Shown: one piece after another, positions 58,071 through 64,000 of the stretch
How positions within the stretch are numbered: the stretch's first letter is position 1
Layout: each line of letters starts with the position of its first letter
Assembly (NCBI RefSeq): GCF_021147775.1
Contig: NZ_JAGTPK010000008.1
Coordinates: 156,805 to 220,804, forward strand
DNA from: Pseudomonas californiensis
GTDB lineage: Bacteria; Pseudomonadota; Gammaproteobacteria; Pseudomonadales; Pseudomonadaceae
Direction: 5' to 3'
DNA length: 64,000 bases
Notes under the pieces: generated by a model
Seen by the model: only the letters and a program-made list of their open reading frames with translations
Told to the model about the DNA's origin: nothing
The model's database searches: none
Translations under genes and position numbers: made by a program

Positions 58071-60031
58071 AGCGTCCGTTCATCCTCTCGCTTATCGCGA
58101 CCGGCTTGAGTTTTTCGTCGTCGTTCAGCCAGGCAGAAATCCTGCCACTGCCGTTGACGGGACCTGCGTTTTCAATCGCCAACGACGCCTACGCCGCTTA
58201 CAACCGCAAGGACTACGACCTTGCTATCGCCAAGGCGCAAGAAGCGCTGCGTCAACGCGCAGATGCCGACCAGTTGCGCAAGCTGATTACCTTGGCCGAG
58301 CGCGACAAGGACCGCCGCGATCACCCGCAGCGTTACCCGAAAGCGCGACCAAAGCCAGGCTATGTGGAAGGCAACCTTGCCTTGAGAGCTTATGCCGATC
58401 GCGACTACAACCGCTCGGCCAACCACGCACGCAAAGCGATTGCCCAGGCACCGGACAGCCTTGATTACCGCATGATGCTGATCGAAGCGTTGCAGCGTCA
58501 GCAACGTCTGGATGAAGCGCAAGCGGCAATCAACGATGCAGTGCAGGCGCTGGGGCCGCAACCGGCATTGACCCGCCGAATGCAGGGCATTCAGGAGCAA
58601 ATGGCGGTGAACACCGCAGCCAGAGGCTATGACGCGCTGGCACGCGGCGACAGCGAAACAGCGGTGACTGAAGCCCGCGAAGCGGTGCGCAGTTTTCCGA
58701 AAGAAATGGCTTATCGAAAACTGCTGGTCAGTGCGTTGATTGCCCAGCAGCAATACGCCGAAGCCCGCTCTGCGGCGACCGAAGCGCTGGCGCTCAATGG
58801 CAACGATGCCACCCTGCTCGCCCAGCGCGGGCAGGTGCGGCAGCGCCTGGGTGATCAGACCGGTGCCCGTCAGGACTTTGCTCAGGCATTGGCAGTCGGC
58901 AATTTGCCAATGCGCGAACAGGCGTCACTGTATGCCGCCATGGGCCAGCCGGATCAGGCGTTGCAACGCCTGCAGAAGGCACGCGATGCAGGCGAGTTGC
59001 AGCCCGGCGATGAAGTACAGATTGCGTATTTCCTCAGCCAGGCGGGCGACGACCGCGGTGCGCTGGAAACCTTCAAACGCGTCGACCGACAGACGGGCCT
59101 CAAGCCACAGGACCTTCAGAATGCGGCCTACAGTGCGATGCGCACGCCGGACGATGCGCAGGCCATTGCCTACTTCAAGCCAGTACTCGATTACCAGCGG
59201 GCAGGCGATCTTCAGATGCCCGATCAGCAAGTCTTCGACACACGACGCGCCGTATCGGACCTGTCACGTGAATGGGGCGTGACCAACACCACGACCTATC
59301 GTGGAGCAAGCACGTCCAGTGGTCTGAACGGCGCACCGAGCAGTAACAGCGACAGCGTGCAGAACAGTACAGAAGTGTTCTGGCGCCCGTCCGGGTATCG
59401 CAACGCACGCTTCGTCGAGCTTTACGGACGCGTCACCGACACCCTGTGGAGCAAGGAAAACAGCGCGGATACTGGCCTGGATGCGTTGCAGGCAGCGCTG
59501 GGCGTCAGGGTCAAACCGTTCAGCAGCGTCAACGTGATCGGCGCGTTCGAACGCACTTTCCCGATCGGCAAATCCAGCGCCGACGGCGACTGGCTGGTAC
59601 GTCTGGGCTATGGTTCCAGTATCGGTACGGACTTGCGGGTCGATGTGCCGAGCTGGTGGACATCGCAGTTGTACGCCGAAGGCGGTCGCTATTTGCAGGA
59701 CAAGCGAAACTACTTCAATAGCGAATGGCAGATCGGGCGCAGCTTCCGCCTGGACCGTGTCAGCCCCAGGCTGGTGGTGTTTCCGCATGTGGTCGCCGCA
59801 GCAGACTATGACTCGAAGATGCGCAGCGAAGTCGACGCGCTGGGCCGCAGCAAAACATCGTCCGGCAATGCGGGTGGGGTGGGCGTAGGTGCCGGAGTAC
59901 GCTACTGGTTCCGTGAGGACACTCACAAGGCGTCGCAGTCGTATGTCGATTTCTCGGTGCAGTACCGGGAAAAAGTGTTTGGTGATGATCGCGCAGAAGG
60001 CGTGTTCGCTCGCATGACGTTCTCGTGGTAG
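58067..60031 (+). CDS. nfrA: NfrA-like outer-membrane TPR/beta-barrel glycan exporter
   Basis: This 654-residue protein has a signal peptide (F-S-S-S-F-S-Q-A-E), about eight TPR units (~35-390; for example A-N-D-A-Y-A-A-Y-N-R-K-D-Y-D-L-A-I) and a C-terminal outer-membrane barrel domain (NfrA_C, ~400-654) ending F-A-R-M-T-F-S-W. E. coli NfrA is the N4 phage receptor and exports the NfrB glycan. At 654 residues it is clearly shorter than the ~990-residue E. coli protein, with fewer TPRs. ATGA overlap with nfrB. Confidence 0.88.
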   Translation: MKRPFILSLIATGLSFSSSFSQAEILPLPLTGPAFSIANDAYAAYNRKDYDLAIAKAQEALRQRADADQLRKLITLAERDKDRRDHPQRYPKARPKPGYVEGNLALRAYADRDYNRSANHARKAIAQAPDSLDYRMMLIEALQRQQRLDEAQAAINDAVQALGPQPALTRRMQGIQEQMAVNTAARGYDALARGDSETAVTEAREAVRSFPKEMAYRKLLVSALIAQQQYAEARSAATEALALNGNDATLLAQRGQVRQRLGDQTGARQDFAQALAVGNLPMREQASLYAAMGQPDQALQRLQKARDAGELQPGDEVQIAYFLSQAGDDRGALETFKRVDRQTGLKPQDLQNAAYSAMRTPDDAQAIAYFKPVLDYQRAGDLQMPDQQVFDTRRAVSDLSREWGVTNTTTYRGASTSSGLNGAPSSNSDSVQNSTEVFWRPSGYRNARFVELYGRVTDTLWSKENSADTGLDALQAALGVRVKPFSSVNVIGAFERTFPIGKSSADGDWLVRLGYGSSIGTDLRVDVPSWWTSQLYAEGGRYLQDKRNYFNSEWQIGRSFRLDRVSPRLVVFPHVVAAADYDSKMRSEVDALGRSKTSSGNAGGVGVGAGVRYWFREDTHKASQSYVDFSVQYREKVFGDDRAEGVFARMTFSW

Positions 60032-60065
60032 AGAGGTTGGCACTTGGCCGATCAGGGAGAGAGGC

Positions 60066-60941
60066 TTGAGTGTTTTGACCGCGCGGTGGCGCAATGGCAG
60101 GCTGGCCAGAGCAGCGCTGGCGACCATGTTGGTCGGCGCGTTGAGCCTCGCCACTGCCGGTCTGTATCAACAGATGCAGCCCAAGGTGCCAGGAATCGTG
60201 GGTATCGTCTGGCAGCCGGACAACGCCACGGTTGGCATTCGCGGCGACTGGCAACGGCTGGGTGCGCGGGAGCTGCTGGTGCAGTGGACGGCCGTGGATG
60301 ATCAGGCCTTCATACCGGGTACGAAGCTGCACACTGTGCCCGTCCTGCCCGATTGGGCGCGCATTGGCAAAGAACCTTGGGCGCAGGACGTGATTCTCGG
60401 CCTGGCCGGATATTTCAGCGAAAACCGCTCGCGTGACAACATCGAGCAATTGGCCACGCTGTCGGCGCAACTGGCCAAGGTCAAGACACCGCTCAATGTC
60501 ACCGGCTGGTATTTCCCTGCCGAAGTGGACCCCAGTTGGAGCCGCGCCAAAGAACTGCCGGCGCTGCTGGCAAAATTGCCAAGACCGCTGTGGATCAGCG
60601 TCTACGACAATGCCAACATTGGGCCTGCCGCCACAGCCGACTGGCTGAAGACCTGGTTGCCGGATGACATCGGCGTGTTCTTTCAGGACGGGGTTGGCGT
60701 CTACGCTCGTACGGCACCAGTGGCTCGTACTTACGCCGATGCCCTGCGTGACCGGCTGGGCAGCAACCGTGTGAAAATCATCGTCGAAGCGTTCCGCCCG
60801 CAAGTCGGTGGCGGTTTTCGCTCAGCGACCGCCGCCGAGCTGAAACCCCAGCTTGCTGCGTATGACGGATACCCGCTTTACCTGTTTGACGGCCCGCATT
60901 ACGTCACCCCCGAGTTAGTGAACGCGCTGACGAAACCTTGA
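60066..60941 (+). CDS. YbcH-like exported protein, possible TIM-barrel glycoside hydrolase
   Basis: This 291-residue protein probably starts at a TTG at 60066 (AGGGAGAGAGG just upstream; the next in-frame ATG is at 60126). An N-terminal signal anchor (~15-35) precedes a domain with G-W-Y-F-P-A-E-V-D and F-F-Q-D-G-V-G-V, reminiscent of DUF4434-type barrels related to glycoside hydrolases. E. coli places ybcH, of similar size, right after nfrA. It likely trims or processes the glycan in the periplasm. Its 3' end overlaps the convergent dehydrogenase gene by 43 bp. Confidence 0.65.
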   Translation: MSVLTARWRNGRLARAALATMLVGALSLATAGLYQQMQPKVPGIVGIVWQPDNATVGIRGDWQRLGARELLVQWTAVDDQAFIPGTKLHTVPVLPDWARIGKEPWAQDVILGLAGYFSENRSRDNIEQLATLSAQLAKVKTPLNVTGWYFPAEVDPSWSRAKELPALLAKLPRPLWISVYDNANIGPAATADWLKTWLPDDIGVFFQDGVGVYARTAPVARTYADALRDRLGSNRVKIIVEAFRPQVGGGFRSATAAELKPQLAAYDGYPLYLFDGPHYVTPELVNALTKP

Positions 60942-61960
60942 TCAGCGTCCAGCAGGCGCTCGGCAAGCGTATCAGCGACGCGCGCGGGCGAGCGCTTTTG
61001 CGCCTGGGCGCAGGCGTAGACTTCAGTCAGTCTTACGCCGATGCGTGAAAGCTGAGCATTGATTGTGGCCGAATCCTCGCCCTGATGCCCGAGCGCCAAC
61101 TGGATAAGCCCACCGGAATTGATCACATAATCCGGCGCATACAGAATGCCCCGCGCTTCGAGCTGATCGGCCACCTGAAGACTGCTCAGTTGATTGTTGG
61201 CCCCGCCCGCAACAGCTGCACACCGCAGTTGAGCAACGCTGCTGGTATTCAAAACCTGCCCATGGCCGCAGGGTGCGAGTATGTCGCACGGCGTGCTCAT
61301 CAAGGCTTCGCACGCGATCGGGTGGGCGTTGAAGCGTTCGACCGCCAATTGCACCTTGTCGCTGTCCAGATCGCTGACCAACAGTTCGGCGCCTGCCGCA
61401 TGCAGTTGCTCGGCCAGTGGGTAACCGACGTGCCCAAGACCCTGGATCGCAACCCGCAGACCTTCCAGGTTGTCGCTGCCCAGACGCGCCATGGCAGTGG
61501 CACGAATGCCAGTGAAGATCCCGAGCGCCGTACTGAACGATGGATCACCCTGCTGTGTGGTACTGGTCACATGCCGGGTATACCGAGCGATGCAGTCCAT
61601 GTCGGCACTGCAGGTTCCGCAATCCACTGCCGTGATATAGCGCCCCTCAAGGCTTTCGACACATCGCGCAAAGGATTCGAACAACGCGGCACGATCGGGC
61701 ACGAGGGCGGACCGCATGATGACGGCTTTGGCACCGCCCAGAGCAAGCCCCGCCAGCGCAGATTTGTAACTCATCTGTCTCGCCAGCAGGACAGCGTCCT
61801 CTATCGCACTATCTTCGTCCGAGTACGTCAGGTAGCGACACCCGCCCAGCGCGGGGCCCTTTCGGCTGCTGTGAATGACAATCACCGCTTTCAGACCGAC
61901 ATGCGGATCACAAAACACATGCAGTGACTCGGCACGCGACTGTTGCATGAGAGCGAACAT
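60899..61960 (-). CDS. Leucine dehydrogenase-family amino acid dehydrogenase
   Basis: This 353-residue protein belongs to the Leu/Phe/Val dehydrogenase family: G-P-A-L-G-G-C-R (~34-41), the catalytic lysine in M-S-Y-K-S-A-L-A-G-L-A-L-G-G-A-K, and the NAD-binding G-L-G-H-V-G-Y. These enzymes reversibly deaminate branched-chain or aromatic amino acids to 2-oxo acids with NAD+. GGAGGG precedes the ATG. It is monocistronic and convergent with the nfr cluster. Substrate preference is not readable. Confidence 0.9.
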   Translation of the reverse strand: MFALMQQSRAESLHVFCDPHVGLKAVIVIHSSRKGPALGGCRYLTYSDEDSAIEDAVLLARQMSYKSALAGLALGGAKAVIMRSALVPDRAALFESFARCVESLEGRYITAVDCGTCSADMDCIARYTRHVTSTTQQGDPSFSTALGIFTGIRATAMARLGSDNLEGLRVAIQGLGHVGYPLAEQLHAAGAELLVSDLDSDKVQLAVERFNAHPIACEALMSTPCDILAPCGHGQVLNTSSVAQLRCAAVAGGANNQLSSLQVADQLEARGILYAPDYVINSGGLIQLALGHQGEDSATINAQLSRIGVRLTEVYACAQAQKRSPARVADTLAERLLDADQGFVSAFTNSGVT

Positions 61961-62124
61961 GGATCGTGCCCTCCATTCTTCTGTCAGGCGAGTATAGGCG
62001 CTGGCCTGAAAAAACAGCCGACCGCTCAGACGGACACAAGCGGCACTGGACGAAATACATGCGCAGGGCTAAAAGGAGTCTTCACGCAAACGCTTTCACT
62101 GCCCCTGTTTGAGCGGAGTGGCCA

Positions 62125-62928
62125 ATGACTCCACGTCAACATTGCCTGACCTGCCTGCAACACACGCCTGCGTCAGTGTTCGAAGCCGCGCTATGGGTTT
62201 CGGCGGAGCACGACCCGGATTTCCATCGTCGCGAAGTCATGAGCGAGATCGATCGGCTGCAACATCAGGTCGACTCGGCGTTACCGATTGTGCCCGCGCC
62301 GGAACTGGCCCAGCTGTTGTTGCGACAACTCAGCACGCTGGGCTTTCAACAGGATGACTGGAATCCTCCCCGAGCCGAATCAGCGCTGCTGCACAGAATC
62401 GTCGAGCGTCGCCGAGGCCAGCCGCTGGGCCTGGCGTTGATTGCGATGGAAATTGCGCGACGACTGGGTATTGTGATGGAGGGCGTCAACTTTCCAGGTC
62501 ACTTTCTGCTGCGCGTGCCGGGAGCTGACCATCTGCTTGATCCCTGCGGTGGACGCAGGCTGTACCCCAAGGATTGTCGCGAGCTGCTGGTCCGTCAGTT
62601 CGGGCCAACCATGCATTTGCAGGCCGAACACATGAAGCGCGCCACGCCGGTGAACATGATGCAACGGCTGTCACGCAACCTACGGCACTTGCACACCATC
62701 AACGATGATCTTATTGCAGCACTCAAGGATGCCGACCGGATAGTCGAACTGGGCCAGGCCACCAGCGGCGATCACATGGCGCGCGCCAGCCTTTATCAGT
62801 CGCTGGAATGCCCTCAGGCCGAGCGGTTCGACCTTCAGCACGCGTTATTGCTGAGCGAAGACCCAATCCAGCGCTTGGAACTGACCGAGCGGCTGAGTCA
62901 GCTGCCGTCCCACCGTAGCGTGCATTGA
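62125..62928 (+). CDS. SirB1-family transglutaminase-like protein
   Basis: This 267-residue protein has the SirB1_N transglutaminase-like core (I-V-E-R-R-R-G-Q-P-L-G-L-A-L-I-A-M-E-I-A-R-R-L-G and N-F-P-G-H-F-L-L-R) followed by a TPR-like C-terminal part (~200-265). A conserved histidine (F-P-G-H) is present; the catalytic cysteine of true transglutaminases is not evident. The function of SirB1 proteins is unknown. It has two cysteines at the N-terminus (H-C-L-T-C). Confidence 0.85.
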   Translation: MTPRQHCLTCLQHTPASVFEAALWVSAEHDPDFHRREVMSEIDRLQHQVDSALPIVPAPELAQLLLRQLSTLGFQQDDWNPPRAESALLHRIVERRRGQPLGLALIAMEIARRLGIVMEGVNFPGHFLLRVPGADHLLDPCGGRRLYPKDCRELLVRQFGPTMHLQAEHMKRATPVNMMQRLSRNLRHLHTINDDLIAALKDADRIVELGQATSGDHMARASLYQSLECPQAERFDLQHALLLSEDPIQRLELTERLSQLPSHRSVH

Positions 62929-63135
62929 GCCAACAATAACGTCGCACGACGCGCATCCATTATTACCTTCAGGGTAACGCTGCATCTCCAGCGAGGGGAT
63001 GTTTCGCCCGCTGTAGGGACGCTAACCTTCGCGCCCTCCAATGGCGTGGGTTTGATAGCTCCTGAATCAACGTCAATTTAGCCGCTGCCCTGTGCAGCGG
63101 CTTTTTTTATGACAGTTGTTCACGTTTTGTCGGTG
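62929..63135 (+). other. Gap with possible small structured RNA
   Basis: This 207-bp region separates the SirB1-family gene from the convergent Rhs gene. A strong terminator (63081-63108) lies more than 150 bp after the stop codon. Several short inverted repeats (for example CGCC-CTCCAAT-GGCG around 63029-63044) precede it. It may be a long 3' end or a small RNA gene. Confidence 0.35.
63081..63108 (+). terminator. Rho-independent terminator
   Basis: GCCGCTG (63081-63087) pairs with CAGCGGC (63095-63101) and is followed by seven T residues. Confidence 0.9.
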
Positions 63136-64000
63136 CTATCTGTTCAGCATTTGCGCCTTGTTTATGAACCGGATACGTGATGACAGTGAGCCCCCTTTAC
63201 GGTGCAGATGGCGCCTTTCGGAAAATGTAATTGGTTCGTAAGCCTCAGCCGCGGCAGATACCGTTTTATAGCATTGTGCGAAGACCTGTTCAGAGGTCAG
63301 GTCTTGCCACTTCTTCCCTGAGACCGATGCTTTGTCACGACCGACATTCAGAAACCCCACAATGACTGATGCAGGTGCTGATCCACTATTGACCCAATCC
63401 AGGCCAAGCTTGGAAATTCGCCGAAATATCCAGTTGATCGGAGCAGTAGCCCTATCTCTTGCGTTCCCTTGCTTGGCTTGAATAAACCTGGCAGGGTCTT
63501 TTATCAGCCGATTCGTCGAGCCCTCTATGGCATCAGAGGACAGAACAAGATCCACATTCTTCTTCCAGAATTCGTTCACTTTGCCAATGCTGGTGTTCGG
63601 ATTGATCTTTGTATTCAAGTCAAACGCGGCGGAGTGATCAGCCAGATAACGCGACCAGCTTTCCAGCATCGTCCGAGCATCCTCAGCGCTGCCCTTGAAC
63701 GCAGGAGACGCCTTCTGCATGAATTCCGTCACGCCCTCTTCGACCACTTCCATGCCACTCTGGAGTTCATAAATGAGTCCAAAATGGTTACGTAGGGATG
63801 CGGGCTGAATACCCAGGCCATAATTAAGCAAATCGATTGTCGTGATGCTGCGCTCGGACAGCACATCCGGCCGTTTCATATACCTTACGCGGGCCCGGGA
63901 AAACCCATACAGCAACGTGACCTCCGGCTGCATCCCGTCAGGATCACTCAGGGTGCTCGGGTTGTTCCTGGCAAACCGATAGAGATTGAGACCATCGATT
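63136..64000 (-). CDS. 3' end of a second Rhs toxin gene with an unrecognised C-terminal domain (partial)
   Basis: The frame enters the window at 64000 with the end of the Rhs core (D-G-L-N-L-Y-R-F-A-R-N-N-P-S-T-L-S-D-P-D-G). It then carries a ~265-residue variable domain ending L-N-R at 63136. The variable domain is helical in appearance, with basic motifs near its end (R-R-H-L-H-R-K-G-G) and no HEXXH. I do not recognise the toxin family. Its C-terminus differs from that of the Rhs protein at 22828-25608, while the core ends are clearly related. No immunity-type gene follows. The 5' part is outside the window. Confidence 0.8.
   Translation of the reverse strand, partial: IDGLNLYRFARNNPSTLSDPDGMQPEVTLLYGFSRARVRYMKRPDVLSERSITTIDLLNYGLGIQPASLRNHFGLIYELQSGMEVVEEGVTEFMQKASPAFKGSAEDARTMLESWSRYLADHSAAFDLNTKINPNTSIGKVNEFWKKNVDLVLSSDAIEGSTNRLIKDPARFIQAKQGNARDRATAPINWIFRRISKLGLDWVNSGSAPASVIVGFLNVGRDKASVSGKKWQDLTSEQVFAQCYKTVSAAAEAYEPITFSERRHLHRKGGSLSSRIRFINKAQMLNR

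Noticed and set aside
52313..60941. Cellulose or enterobacterial common antigen locus
   Set aside because: No bcsA/bcsC or other wec/wzx genes are present; the NfrA and NfrB signatures define a different pathway.
1..64000. CRISPR arrays, rRNA or tRNA genes
   Set aside because: No regularly spaced direct repeats and no rRNA- or tRNA-like sequences were recognised on reading the window.

Overview
The window looks like the chromosome of a Pseudomonas syringae-group plant-associated pseudomonad. The evidence is a complete alginate operon in the canonical order algD-8-44-K-E-G-X-L-I-J-F-A, in which catalytic residues fall at the published Pseudomonas positions (AlgD C268, AlgG H319, AlgX D174/H176/S269, AlgI H322). 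It also has Pseudomonas-type families (DUF3509, DUF3649, FUSC/DUF1656 efflux), REP-like hairpins and TccC-type Rhs toxins. The species call is inference from gene content, not from a database match.

Layout: 198-1373 (minus) is moaC-moaD-moaE, molybdopterin synthesis. 1638-5523 holds a PIN-PhoH ATPase, a NodB-fold protein that has lost its metal ligands, and yaaA. 5524-6348 is the long algD control region with an AlgU-type promoter. 6349-22716 is the twelve-gene alginate operon, closed by a strong terminator. Directly behind it (22828-27483) is a divergent toxin-like pair: a TccC-type Rhs protein with an HEXXH C-terminal domain, and a PI-PLC-X phospholipase-like protein. 27630-38292 is ordinary metabolism and efflux: a membrane-protein gene cut by an in-frame amber codon, an SDR, a four-gene NodT/FUSC/DUF1656/HlyD efflux operon with a divergent LysR regulator, a 2-hydroxyacid dehydrogenase, an EamA exporter and an AraC regulator.

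38292-49246 is an iron region. A DUF3649-PepSY-DUF3325 membrane operon is divergent from fecI-fecR-fecA. A second fecI-fecR pair is separated from its probable TonB receptor by an RaiA/HPF-like gene on the other strand. Fur-like boxes precede three of these units. 49411-51609 contains small genes (DUF3509, a YXWGXW lipoprotein, psiE, yebG with a LexA box).

After a 0.7-kb AT-rich regulatory gap, 52313-60941 encodes wecB - bcsB-like - nfrB - nfrA - ybcH-like. This resembles the c-di-GMP-controlled N4 glycan receptor (NGR) pathway of E. coli, but with its own epimerase gene and an added BcsB-type periplasmic protein. NfrB carries two C-terminal MshEN-type modules. This cluster is the most interesting system in the window, and together with alginate it gives the stretch two exopolysaccharide machines tied to c-di-GMP (PilZ in Alg44, MshEN in NfrB). 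The window ends with a leucine-dehydrogenase-family gene, a SirB1-family protein and the 3' end of a second Rhs toxin gene with a different, unrecognised C-terminal domain.
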